Positions 24,389 through 35,997 of a DNA stretch of 64,000 bases are shown here, one piece after another. Positions within the stretch are counted from its first letter, which is position 1. Each line of letters starts with the position of its first letter. This DNA is from Cornus controversa. Taxonomy: Eukaryota; Streptophyta; Magnoliopsida; Cornales; Cornaceae. The position numbers were made by a program, and so were the translations under genes. The DNA is taken from NCBI GenBank assembly GCA_026545225.1, contig CM048846.1:17110001-17174000 (forward strand), written 5' to 3'. The notes under the pieces are model-generated. The model worked only from the letters and a program-made list of their open reading frames with translations. It was not told where the DNA came from and ran no database searches.

Positions 24389-24899
24389 TGTCTTGTTGGA
24401 ATAATATATCGGATGTTGTTTTCGATCTTCCTCTCGGACTAGTACTGCACTTATGGATATTTTTTACACGGTAAAGTATAGGTATAATGACTCACCATGC
24501 TTTGAGATTGAGAAGATCAGCGATGTGGTAATGTATTCCTTCTATTTTTTCAGTGCCTTTGATTGATCTTTTCTCTATAGGTCTTTTCCTTTCTTTTTTA
24601 TAGCATCGAAGAACGGTTTACATTTGTCCGAGAGTTGAGATATAAATCGGCTCAATGTTGCTATTCGACAAGTCAAGACTTGCACTTCTTTATAGTTTTT
24701 TTGGCTCGGAGCTATGAATAATCGTCAACGCTTATGCTAGACTCACCTCGATTCCCGTTCAACTGACCATATGACCAAGGAATTCCACTAATGAGATTCC
24801 AAATGAACATTTCATGGGATTCAACTTTATGCGATATTTTTCGAGGGCCTCGAACACTTCCTGCAAGTGTTTTAGATGCTCTTCATTCTTTCTGCTTTT

Positions 24900-25253
24900 G
24901 ACCAATATGTCATCGATATAAACTTCTACCATGTTACCGATCTGATCCTTAAAGATTCAGTTGATCGTTTGCTGGTAAATCACTCCGGCATTTTTTAATC
25001 CGAAGGGCATTACCTTGTAACAGTAGATGTCGCCCTCGGTACTAAATGACGTATTATCTTCATCTTTCGGATTCATCAGGATCTGGTTGTAGCCTGAATA
25101 AGCGTCTAAAAAGGCCAGGCGCTCATAATCAACTGTGACATCTACCATTTTGTTGATCTTCAAAAAAGGGTAGCAATCATTTGGGCATGCCTTGTTCAGG
25201 TTGGTGAAGTCAATGCATACTCTCCATTTTCCATTCTTATTTCTTACTACCAC
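24900..25253 (-). pseudogene. Reverse transcriptase fragment of the Tat element
   Basis: The minus strand reads MVVRNKNGKWRVCIDFTNLN, KACPND, LDAYSGYNQI and KVMPFGLKNAG, the conserved RT blocks. Immediately beyond a stop near 24957, VEVYIDDIL (24905-24945) supplies the YIDD catalytic box. The first open stretch is 98 codons; stops on both sides show decay. Confidence 0.9.
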
Positions 25254-26019
25254 TACATTTGAGAGTCACTCTGGATACCTTACTTCTCTGATGAATCCTG
25301 TTTATAACAGCCGATCAACCTCCTCTGCTATTATCTTATTTCTCTTCGGGGTGAATCTTTTTTATTTTTGCTTAACTGGGACGCTCGCTGGATCCACGTT
25401 TAGGGTATGGCTTGCCAGAGTTGGATCTATGTTGGGCATGTTGAGATGGCTCTATGTGAATACATCTGCGTTTTCTTTAAGAAAGCTGACTAGCTCATCC
25501 TTCTCACAATCTGGCAAAAGCGACCCAATTCGGGTGTTCCGATCTTCTCTCAGTTTTTTGAGCTGGGCCACTTAGAGTGGTTCCATAGCCTAAGTTGATT
25601 CCTCATATTCCTCCCCCTCGGGTGTGTTATGCTTCTGTGATTGCTATTATGGATTGACATCCGTACTAATTTCTTCGTCTTTTGGCATACATTTGACCGT
25701 TAGTGAGTAGCATTCTTTTGTTACCACCTGATCACCGAGAAAATTCACTATTCCTTTCCCATTTGGAATTAAGCACCTCATCATCTGATGCAAGGTGGAT
25801 GGGACTCTATGCATTATGTGGATTCATCTTCTTCCCATAATGAAATTATAGGAGGAGTGAACATCTACTATCACGAACTGCTCTTTTAGAGTCCTCTGAG
25901 CAGCCATCACTTACAAAAAGATTATTCTGATTGGGGTGACAATGTTCCCATCAAACCCTACGAGTGGACCTTCTGCTAAACTGATTTGATTATCTCCGAT
26001 TCTTGTTTGTTCGTAAACT

Positions 26020-26432
26020 TTGAACGTCATTATGTTGGCGCTCAATCCGGCATCAATGAGCACTCTCTTGATTTAGCAGTTTGCCACCAAAAGATTGATT
26101 ACCAGCGAATCCTCATGTGGTAGTTGTACTCTCATCAGGTTTGGGTCTCTAAACGTGATCTGAACGCCAGCCCCTTTGTCTTGAATTGAGTTGATCTCTC
26201 CTAACCTCTGTAGTTTTTTTGTCTAATGGATGTGGGACCTGCTTGTGCCTCGGTCCTCTTGATTCGCATAGCCGTGTATGGTGTTGATTGTCCTGATTGC
26301 ATTTAAGTTTTGGTTCCCTCCTCTGTGTTCGACGATCAGATGTCTGTTCCGGTCAGACTGCTCTTTCATTATGTATTCGGCCAGTCCACATTTGGCTATG
26401 ATCACCTCCGTCTGGCCCCTTAGATTTGTCAT
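26020..26432 (-). pseudogene. Aspartic protease region of the Tat element
   Basis: The minus strand around 26030-26110 reads LVINLLVANC, a stop, then IKRVLIDAGLSA. This corresponds to the plant gypsy protease active site (RVLIDTGSSAD pattern), here with DAG in place of D-T/S-G. Upstream, 26223-26432 encodes the linker that commonly ends in INTI.G. The active-site change and the stop mean it could not function. Confidence 0.65.
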
Positions 26433-26710
26433 TCGTTGGTGGTATGTCCGTAATCTTGGTGAAGAGTATAGTGTTTGTTTCGATCTTTGTGCTTAGCTGG
26501 AATCCGGCTGGGTGGTGGCGTTCGGAATATACCTCTTCTTTTATTCTCCTGGTAGAGCCTTGTCAGGGAACATTTTAGGAGAGTATTCTTCTCTTCATAT
26601 CTGGGTTTTTTCTCATGCTTAGTTGGAACCGTGGGAGCTCTATTCTGGTCCTTCGACTTATTTACCTTGTCCTTGGACTAAGCGTCGATGCTTACCAAGG
26701 CTGATCTTTG

Positions 26711-27276
26711 CTAACGTAGTGTCTCATCCTCCCCAAGGTTGAGGTACCCCTGTGCCTTTGTCTTTAGATCTCCTATACTTTTGGGGGATTTTTTGACCAG
26801 GGAAGAGTGGAGTTTTGAACCCAGGATCATGGCTACTTTGAAGGCCTCCACCTTTGCAGCCTGGTCACAACCGTCGATCAAAGACATTTCTAGATTGAAT
26901 CTGGTCATGAAAGACTTTAAAGTTTCTCCTTTTGCTTGCCTCATGGTGAAGAGAGAAAATATGGTCTTCTCTGTCTCCGGTTTTTGATGTATTAAGTGAT
27001 GAAGAGTTCACACGATTTCATGAAACTAGGGATCGTGCATGTTGGTTGTTGTTTGAACCAAGTCAAAGCGGCTCCCATCAAACTAGTCAGAAAGACTTTG
27101 CACTTGAGATTTTCGTCATTGGCATGTAACATCATTCTTTGTTGCACGTGGTATATATAGTCGACGGGGTCGGTCGTTCCATAAAAGGTTGAGAAGCTCG
27201 GAATTACGAGCTTCCTCGGGTTCAAAGATTTTCGTATCTCTTTGGTGAAAGGAGATTGGACTACCTGACTAGTCAC
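26711..27276 (-). pseudogene. Gag fragment of the Tat element
   Basis: The minus strand reads FSTFYGTTDPVDYIYHVQQR, then CKVFLTSLMGAALTWFKQQP (26992-27276). In another frame it continues with MRQAKGETLKSFMTRFNLEM (26711-26944). This matches the retrotransposon gag pattern (Y.G..DP..H...F, L.G.A..WF, RF..E). One frame break splits it. It lies 0.4 kb inside the 5' LTR, as expected. Confidence 0.88.
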
Positions 27277-27683
27277 TTGTGTCGCCAGATCGGCCGGAGT
27301 CTGGTTCTTCAGATCTTTGATATCAACATTGACTTTCTCCAGTCGTTCGATGATTGTATTGAACTGGATATCAGGTATAAGGTCGTGATGTTCCGACCAA
27401 GCTGGGTATTGTACCCTTTCATGAGCCGAGTCGTGCTCCTTGGAGCCTTGCTATTCAGGCAAGGGATCCTCGAGTTGTTTTCCTGTGAGTCGAGCTAGCT
27501 TCTCTTGAAGCAGATCGTTACCACTATTGGATTCTTCCTACTATTCTCACAGTTTTTGCAAGATCTATTCCTGCGTGGGATTCTGCTCCATCACTTGACT
27601 ATGGGTTTGTGATTGTTGTCATATTATGGTTTCAAAACGTAACTGTACCAGTATAAATCCCTAAGGAATTTTCGAGTAGGTCG

Positions 27684-27701
27684 TTCCCACAGATGGCGCC
27701 A
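27684..27701 (-). other. Primer binding site of the Tat element
   Basis: The minus strand just inside the 5' LTR reads TGGCGCCATCTGTGGGAA, three bases from the LTR end. TGGCGCC complements a tRNA ending in GGCGCCA, as plant tRNA-Asp does. I could not check the remaining bases against a tRNA set. Confidence 0.65.
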
Positions 27702-27704
27702 AAG

Positions 27705-29221
27705 TGTAATTGCAAAAAATTTACTACAAAAAATATAGATAAATCTACACTACACTTAAGAAAGAATTTGTTTTCTGCCAAAAAAAACTCTCCCTTTTCT
27801 CTTTCTTTTCCTTTTCTTTTATAGTGTTCTTTATTACATGCGTTCCGCCTATGATCATTCCATGATGGGTGGGAACAGGGGCGGAGCCAGGGGGGGCCAT
27901 GGCCCCCTAATTTTTTTAAAATTTTTTATTATACCCCTAAAAAAAATAATTAATTTTAAATAATACCCTAAAATTTATTAAAAATTTCAATTTGGCCCCC
28001 CCAATTTTTTAAAATTTTTTATTATACCCCTAAAAATAATAATTAATTTTAAATAATATCCTAAGATTTATTAAAAATTTCAATTTGACCCCCCAAATCT
28101 TTTCAAAACACTTATATATTGACCCCAAATAGAGAATTTGAAAATAAATTTAGCTTGTGTCCCCTTGAAAACTATATAAAAAAATTAAACTTAGACCTTG
28201 TAACCATACTTTTGAACATCCAAATATTGTGAAATAAAAATTTAAGTTCATTAATATTGTAATCATTATCACAACAAATCATTATTTCATTTACATATAC
28301 ACATGTACAATATCTATTATATTAATTCAAAAGAGAAATACACTAATGTCCCCTCATATTCAATAAAAATACATGAACCTTTCTTATCAAATATTTTTGT
28401 AAATTGATGTTTACAAGAAAAACATCTAGAATTATATATCAATATTTATTTGCTAAATGAAAAATTGAAAGGAGGAAAAACTAGTGTTGTGAGATTGTAA
28501 TCCACAACAATGATCGTATATACTAAAACTTTTAATGGTCATTTACTAACAAATAACAAGTTCTATGACTAATTTATGTATAAGCCACTAAAAAATTAAT
28601 CTTGTTTTGTTAAAACTTGTGAGATTTTATTTAGTTAAAATTAAATTTTTTTTAATGAAATATATCTTTCCGAAGTACAATCTAATTACTCAAAATCTTT
28701 TTCTAAAAATTATTTTTTGAAAAACTGAAACAATTAATTGTTGAAGGAAAATTGGTTCCCTAATTTTTTTTTCTTTACCTCTTCACTTTTTAGTTGTAAC
28801 TTATCGTTTTATTTTCTCAATTTTTTTCTTTCTCACATCAATTTTTCGTCTAATTATCTAAGTTGCATTTTTCTCAATTCTGAAAAAAAATTTCCTAAAC
28901 AAATTTCTCAAGATATATAATACTATAACTAAAATTTAAAAAAATTATATTACAATCGGTTGCTAATATTTTCAAAATTTAATTACATAATGTAAATTTG
29001 GCCCCCCCAAACTAAATTTTCTGGCTCCGCCCCTGGGTGGGAACACGATTTTCTCCTCATTTTGGGCAATCTTCCTTCGTGAATTTTGCCATGACCATTG
29101 TCGTGGCTAGGTGACTGATTTCATGCGTTGATGGGGCATGTGGACCCGTATTGATGACATGGTTGCCAAGTGTCTGCTTTGCTAGAAATTTCACGTGTTG
29201 TCTCCTTGTTAGTGGGGTACA
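27705..29221 (-). repeat. 5' LTR of the Tat element, split by a hAT insertion
   Basis: It matches the left LTR in two blocks (27705-27875 and 29036-29221) separated by the hAT element. Without the insertion and its target duplication it is about 349 bp. It starts TGTAAT and ends GGGGTACA on the plus strand. Confidence 0.85.
27876..29035. mobile_element. Non-autonomous hAT element (1160 bp) in the 5' LTR
   Basis: A perfect 15-bp terminal inverted repeat, CAGGGGCGGAGCCAG, with identical 8-bp target duplications GGTGGGAA at 27868-27875 and 29036-29043. The intact other LTR shows the empty site. There is no transposase frame. Near the left end an approximately 92-bp segment is duplicated in tandem (about 27903-28092), each copy ending in a GGCCCCC- or GACCCCC-type run. 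It inserted after the LTR retrotransposon. Confidence 0.95.
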
Positions 29222-32200
29222 ACTGTCCAATGCACCTGAGAGGATTGGGATTCACTCTCTCTTTCTCTCTAGTAAATTTTAAATTTTTGTATACTTTTTT
29301 GTTGTTTCTTTTCTAAATTTGGAGGTGGCTGGAAATGATTTATGTGAAGTGGAGCCCACCATACCACTCGCATAAATCACTTTCAAAAATGTTTTTGAAA
29401 TCACTACTCTTCAGTTGTATATACCCTAAAGCATAGGCTTAAATGATGGGCCACTTTCAGTTCCCTCTTGTCAATTGGTATGTGCGCTCTAGATTACAAG
29501 GCTACCTGTCGTCTAATTGGGCTAGTCTTTCATCTTGATGGCCAGAGCCCAATGGAAAAGGATTCTTATTCAAGTACTAGTCTAACGTATTTATACCGGA
29601 TGTATTATAAATGTTCTCCTATTGTTCATAGGCTAATTTTGAGCTTGATATTGTTAACATCTTATATTTTTGAGTGATTTATTGCCATGTGTTTGAAAAA
29701 TTCTAGAAATTATGATACGAGTGAACAACTTATTGTGAGAATGTGAGTCCTTTTAACCCTGTCATACCATGTAAATTTTGCGAATTATTGTAGAAAATAC
29801 ATAAATTAGGGTCTCATAAATGAAAAATTATACTTACGACAGACACAAAGGACCGAATTCAAAAACCGAATTTTAAATTAATGAAAGTGGGGCCCATGTG
29901 GATCCCACTTTCATCAATCTGCCGGTTGTCAAAATAAGGTGCATGGGATTTGTTTCCGAGGCCTCGACTCTTATGTGACACCCTATTGATGTGGTTGAGG
30001 CTTCCTTGTTAATATAACGTGTAAACAATTTAAGATATCGAATAAAACTAACAATTACCATATTGCTAAATCAATAATTCTTTTTAAGTCCAAATTAGAG
30101 CAAGGAACACCCGAAAAACCAATGTTGCTCTAGAACTCTTTTGGTTTTGCGAGTGCAATTTATATCATACTTCCTCGCACAAGTCCTTTCTTAAGCTTGC
30201 TCTACCAATGCTACATAGTTGGTTCTCATCCTTGAAAGACTAAGAGTGAAATAGGATGGTACTTTATAAAGCCAATCAATCACTGAGTTTGCCTAGAAAA
30301 GTTGATGAAGAAAGAAAATTAAAAGAGGAAAGAATTTGTTTAGGAAGAGATAAAAGTTGATAGAAATTGATTAGTTAATAAAGTTATGTGTCACTTATAT
30401 TATAAGAGCGTAATTTCGTCATATTCATTCCGATTGAAAGAAGAAAACAAGCACTGACTCTCACAAGAGTCAATATTTCACACACACGTGTATATATCTA
30501 TGTTTTTCACAAATCAGATGAGTAATTGAAGAAATACTTTTGGTAATTTTAGGTACAAAGTGTGTTATCCCACCCTCTAAGCTATATATGTTTAGTGAAA
30601 AACAAAATAAAAAAACAATTATAAAGTAATTTACTTAAATAAAAAATTTGAAGTACATTAATGTTATTTTGTTATATGTTGGGCTGGGGTTCGTTCCATC
30701 TAAAAGTTTATGATTTTTTTATTTGTTTGTGTTTTTTTTATATGTTGTGCAGTTTAACTTTTTTCCAAAGTTGATAAATCAGTGTGTCGCAAATAGTTCA
30801 TTTATTTTTGTTGCACTTCGGTTTTGTTAATCCCAAAAATTAGTGATTTTTGTTAATTAAAAAAATCAGGATAAATAAATTTGGGGAAACTATTGAGTAA
30901 TTTAGCATTTTTAAGTGAGTCTGGTTATACATGGAATCCATTAAACTAAAATAAGGCAAAGAGAAGAAGAAAAATTACATGAAATCCCTTGAACTAAACA
31001 CCCTTCAACTAAAAGGGCGTGAAGGGTAATAAGTTCACTTTAATGTTAATCTTAGGCTATGAATTTTTAGACTTTTTCCCTCTTGAGTCCATATTTCAGA
31101 GATGGCAGAGAGTAGAATAAATTGCAAAAATTACCTATGCTATTAAACTTTTGCAACCCAATCTCTAAAACTATCAAAAAGTTGATCCACGTCATATTAT
31201 CAGCTACATAAATTTATCAAAATTACCTTATCTTTTTCGATTCTACTCGTTCCATTTAGCTTCTCGTGTCATTTAGCTTCGCCCTTCACAAGGAGTAAAA
31301 CCTAATTTAAAGGACAAAATTTAAATGTGTCAAGAACCTTTGAAAAATTTTAAAACTTGACTTAAATATTTACAAGCATTTTCATTCACATCCTACCAAA
31401 AAGGAAAAAAAGAAAAAAGTAATTATATTCACAACTTATCATAGCTAGCATCAAATAAGAAAAAAATAATAACACAAAATTGAAGAATTTGAAGCTAAAA
31501 TACTTGAGCACGTAGGACTTTAAATGAGCCGAGTTAACTGTGTTGTGGCTTGTTCGACCTTGGCACAATCATGTAATGTTCGGAGCTCCTACATGAGTGT
31601 TAGAGATCGGCTAGCTCGGCTCGATCGACCACCTTTACATGCAAATTTATGTATATGTGTGTATGAATATCATATATATATGTTTCAAATTCCAATTTTT
31701 TATTTTATTTTAAATAACATAAATAAAACATAAAACAACTGGGTCAATCAGTTTATAGCAAACAACGGAACATAAGGCGTGAGAATTTAGAAAGAGGATG
31801 AGTTCCGCCATTGAGAGAAATCAAAAAGCAATTGATGTAATATTATGAGAGAGAGAGAGAGAGAACTTTCAAGTGGGGTTCTCCTCCTTGCCGTTGAAGG
31901 GAAGAGCTATGTGACTGGGGTTTTGTTTTAAAAGAGGGGAAATTGATGGTTAGGGTTATATATGTATACATATACTTGTTTAAAGCATGTGAGATGGACG
32001 TGGATAAAAATAAATTAAAATTTTATTATAACATTCAAAAATATTATAACACATCTAAATACATTAATTAAAATACTTATAATTATTTCCATTATTTAAC
32101 CTTGGTAATATAAACTCACTTATTGAAAAAAAAATAAAACTATAAGTTAATTATTATTCACATGAAAGAAATCAAGTATAAACTATAAGAAATCAAAAAG

Positions 32201-32479
32201 TATAATTCTAAACATTCTTAAACAATCTATTACTATTATTTTGAAAATTCTCCATTTTAAGTGAAACTTCTTTGATAGTTGTTACCACAAAACTATTTTT
32301 TACTACGTCATTTTTACTATTGTTATCTTGATCATAAAAAGAAACAATTTTTTTTGCAACTTGTCACTTTGTTGTAAAATCCATTCATCTTCTCGTCCTA
32401 TAAAAAGAACAAATTTATTTTAGTAATATTGATACATTTCAAATGAATTATTTTATCCATAAATTTTATGAGTGAGGGA
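29222..32479. other. Intergenic, no gene recognised
   Basis: AT-rich sequence with scattered short open frames that match no family I know. A (GA)n tract lies at about 31848-31863. Nothing supports a functional gene. Confidence 0.45.
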
Positions 32480-33755
32480 AAAAATATTACTTGATTTTTT
32501 TAACTGTATTAGCTCATCTAGTGAACAATTTATTAATGATTGAGAATCATCAAATATTGTTAGATATGCATTATTTGTTATATATTTGACTCAAAATTAC
32601 ATCATAAATCTGTATAAATGAGTATACTTCATTGATACAGAATAATAAAGAATGACATATTATATTTTTTTAAAAAAAATAGAATGTTTAAAGATCTAAT
32701 AATACATTTGAATGCATTTAGCTTCTTTTGTTTTGCAATTAGTACAACTGAATCCATCCTTTCGTACTTCAACTTTCTTCTTCATTGCTTACATGCATTG
32801 CACCATGGTTTAGTTGCATTTTTAATCTCTATAATTATTGCTTCAAAAAAGTAATGCATTTTTTGCAAATTGAATGACAAAATATATTTTTTTAACAGAA
32901 ATTAATTATAATCATGTGATATAATAAAGAAAAATTAAATGAATATATAAAATAATAGTAATAATTTAATACCTTGAATGCCATTGTGAATTTTCCAATT
33001 ATGTCATCAAGTGAAAGTTTTTCAGCCTATTCGAATAATTGATATTTTGAACTTGAAATAAGAACATTTATATCTTTGTCATTTACGTTTTCGTCAAACT
33101 TGTCAAAGCATAATAAATTATTAGAACAATATGTTGTTGATATGTACAAATACACAGACACACAATTAATAATTAGACCTTATTATGATTTTATGAACAA
33201 AGAAAGTTATAATTCTTGTTTATTTTCTGTTTGATTTTTTAATTATTGACAGTGGATTAGCTTCCTCCAACCATGTCCTACCGGTCATGACATACTTTAA
33301 GTAAAATAAATAATTAAAACCTAATGTAAGTAAGAAGAAATAAATAACCAACCAATATCGTAATGCTTTGACTCTTTCAATTTTTATGTTAATTTGTAAT
33401 GTAGATCCCGATTGTATTTGAAGACCTAAACCTGAAATATAATATTATTTTTTATTTTATGTTCATTTAGATATAATAAAAAATATAAAGTGAATAATCT
33501 CAATATTGTGTGATAAGTTACCTTTGAATGTGTTGATTGACAAATTTGTAGCTGTGATAATGGGTCTTTCGTTTATTAACTTCATTATAAAAAAAACTTT
33601 CATTATGAGCAAGATCGTCCCACAATGTCAAAGTAATTGTTCTTGAACTGTTATAAAAAATAATTAGTTTAATAATTTATAATGGTAATTATGAGCATTT
33701 ATGTAGTGTTGTAATGATGTACCTCATTCAATAACGATTCCCAAAACATCTAGTG
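32480..33755 (-). pseudogene. RPA70-like (replication protein A large subunit) pseudo-exons
   Basis: Minus-strand fragments in the right order for the C-terminal half of RPA70/OB-fold proteins. They are DVLGIVI (33729-33750), SSRTITLTLWDDLAHNE (about 33600-33652), ERPIITATNLSINTFKGNL (33520-33580), GLGLQIQSGSTLQINI then LRYW (33350-33435), a zinc-ribbon-like KPWCNACKQ then DGFSCTNCK (32710-32810), and NAYLTIFDDSQSLINCS then LDELIQ (32500-32575). Intervening sequence resembles introns. Stops and frame changes show it is dead. It could be a decayed host RPA1-like paralogue or the RPA gene of an old Helitron; I see no Rep/helicase sequence to decide. Confidence 0.7.
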
Positions 33756-34446
33756 AGAGTAAAAATTAAACTTATAGATTTATATATAAGAGAAAGTATA
33801 TATAAAGAGAGTAAAGAGTTAAAATAAAACAAACCTATAATTTTTTTTTTCATTAGGAATGAAATATAAGAGAAGGAATAAATATAATTAGAAAACTTAT
33901 AAAAGTAATATTTATAATATTATTTTTATTTTTTTCTGAAATAAAAATAGTTTTTGTTAGGAATGAATTTGAATCACAATAGTCCACTAAATTAAAAAAA
34001 TTAATCCACATCCAGATTTACATCAACTTCCAGATATATGGCTAAAATCTTATACTCCCATAATTAATTTTTTTTCCATTCTCAGTCATATCATATGATA
34101 AAAGTATTGCATCAATTTTCTTAGCCTACAATTTTTTCCTGTTAAAATTTGAAAACCCATTCGGAATACTTGCGCAAAAAATAAGGAAAGAAAAGAATAA
34201 AACAATTCCATTAAAAGAATAGATTTTGCCATTTATGAAGTTCATATTATCTTTATTTATCCACATCAGCGTTACTAAAGAAACTATAAAATAAATTAAT
34301 AAAGGACTATATTGATCTAATATAATGTGTGTGTGTGTGTATATATAAAACTAAAATCCCAATTGAACTAATTTTATAACTACAAAATTCTTTACTTTTA
34401 GCAGTTGCATCAAAAGTCAAAAAACAGAGGGCAAAGAGATGTATAT
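33756..34446. other. Intergenic AT-rich sequence left of the solo LTR
   Basis: No gene is seen. A 45-bp word beginning GTTGCATCAAAAGTCAAAAA at about 34404 recurs on the far side of the LTR at about 36049. A shorter degenerate copy lies at about 36120. Confidence 0.4.
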
Positions 34447-35997
34447 TGTTGACCAGAAAGTTTTAACCTAAGGGCAATCTTATAATTTTGATGATTACAA
34501 ATCATTTATGATGTCTTTATTACAAATGTCTTCGTTTAAGTGATTAAACTAGTGATCATATATAAAGACAAAATTCAAGGAATCCATCACCTTCGAGCTC
34601 AAAGAAATGCCATTCAAAATTAAGTGAACGGATCGTGAAGAAACATAAAAAAAGGAAGCGTTTAAAGGTTCAAAGTCTTCCGTGATCAAAAATATTTTAA
34701 ACAAGTGACCATTTCATTCAAGAATTCAACCGATCAATTCATATGGAAGAAGGGGTAGATAGGATGGTGAATACTTATGAAATAATGTTAAAGTTTATTT
34801 GAATTCAAGTAAAGCTCAACTCTTTCAATGATCATTTCACTAAAAATCTTTTCAAAAATAATTTTTGATCATATGTAGATCTTGATCATCACTCATTGTT
34901 CATCATTGATTCTTCTTATATGAATGTCCATTCAAAAATCTATTTTAAAAAGAGCTCTTTGATATATATATATATAGTTTCGGTCAACTGATGAGGTCCA
35001 TCAGCTGACTGAACAAACCTGAAATTAAATTTTAGTAGGCTTTTCAAAACAGAGGAGTTTCAGTCAACCGAAGCTCTGTTTCAGTTGACCAAAACAAGGA
35101 TATTGGTCAACCGAACCCTTTCATCAATCAACTGATAATATATGAAAATGAATTCCAGTAGACTTTACAATACAGAGGAGTTTCAGTCGATCGAAGCTCA
35201 GTTTCAGTCGACCGAAACACCTAGTTCAGTCGACCGATGAAATCATCAGTCGACCGAAACCTGGTGGTTCAAAAAATTAATGGCTAGTTTATGCATTTAA
35301 TGCTCCAAACCACTTGCCCAACTACTTTAAAACGACCTTGTCTGATTTCCTCTTTATATAAGAAGATGATCTATGAATCATAAGACATGAACTTGAGAAA
35401 ATTATTTCTTACAAAAATCATTTGTGCATCCAATCTCACTGACTCTGTTTTTTCATTCAAAGACTTGAGCCTTCACTTGTGATTCATTTACTCTCTAGTC
35501 TGTAAGCTTACACTTGTATATCTATCTATTGAGAGAGAAAAATCTATTGAGAGCTTCATATTGTAAATCTATCTTTTAGAGATTCGTGTATAAAATTCTT
35601 CTATTCAAGAGGATTAGTTTGATCCAAAGATAGTCTAAAAGAGGTTGTTCCTTTAGCAAAGGGTTGGAGTGACCCAAGAAAGATTAAGAGAAGGAGTTTC
35701 TCTTGAGTAAAAAGGTTTTGCACTCCACCTACAAGGAGTAGCCATATTGGATACGGGAAATCTCAAGAGGGATCTTGAGCCGAGGAGTAGGAATTTCAAA
35801 CCTCGCAAAAATTATCGTGTCAATTGTGTTTGATTTCTCTATCTCTATCTTGTAATCTTGTGCTTTAAATTGCTATATTTATTATTGAACATTTATTACA
35901 TAGATAGAAGCTAATTTGCAATTTGTCAATCGAACAATATTCATTGTTTGCCGTAGACTCTATTCACCCCCCCTCTAGAGTCAATACTTGAGTAACA
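34447..35997. mobile_element. Probable solo LTR of a Copia (SIRE-like) element
   Basis: A 1.55-kb segment starting TGTTGACC and ending GAGTAACA. Near the right end it has TATTCACCCCCCCTCTAG, typical of the end of SIRE-type LTRs. The flanking 5-mers TATAT and CATAT match at 4 of 5. No PBS or internal region follows, so it is likely a solo LTR. A cluster of GTCGACCGA/GTCAACCGA-type words occupies 34979-35262. Confidence 0.65.

Larger units (their letters stand above)
18749..29221 (-). mobile_element. Degenerate Ty3/gypsy LTR retrotransposon, Tat lineage
   Basis: Element oriented on the minus strand: 5' LTR at right, then PBS, gag, protease, RT, RNase H, a second RNase H, integrase, a tandem repeat, an antisense ORF, a polypurine tract and the 3' LTR at left. 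Total about 10.5 kb, or 9.3 kb without the hAT insertion. Domain order and the antisense ORF after integrase fit the plant Tat group (Grande/Retand/Ogre relatives). All frames are broken by stops, and the LTRs differ by substitutions and indels, so it is old and inactive. No target-site duplication is evident. Confidence 0.9.
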
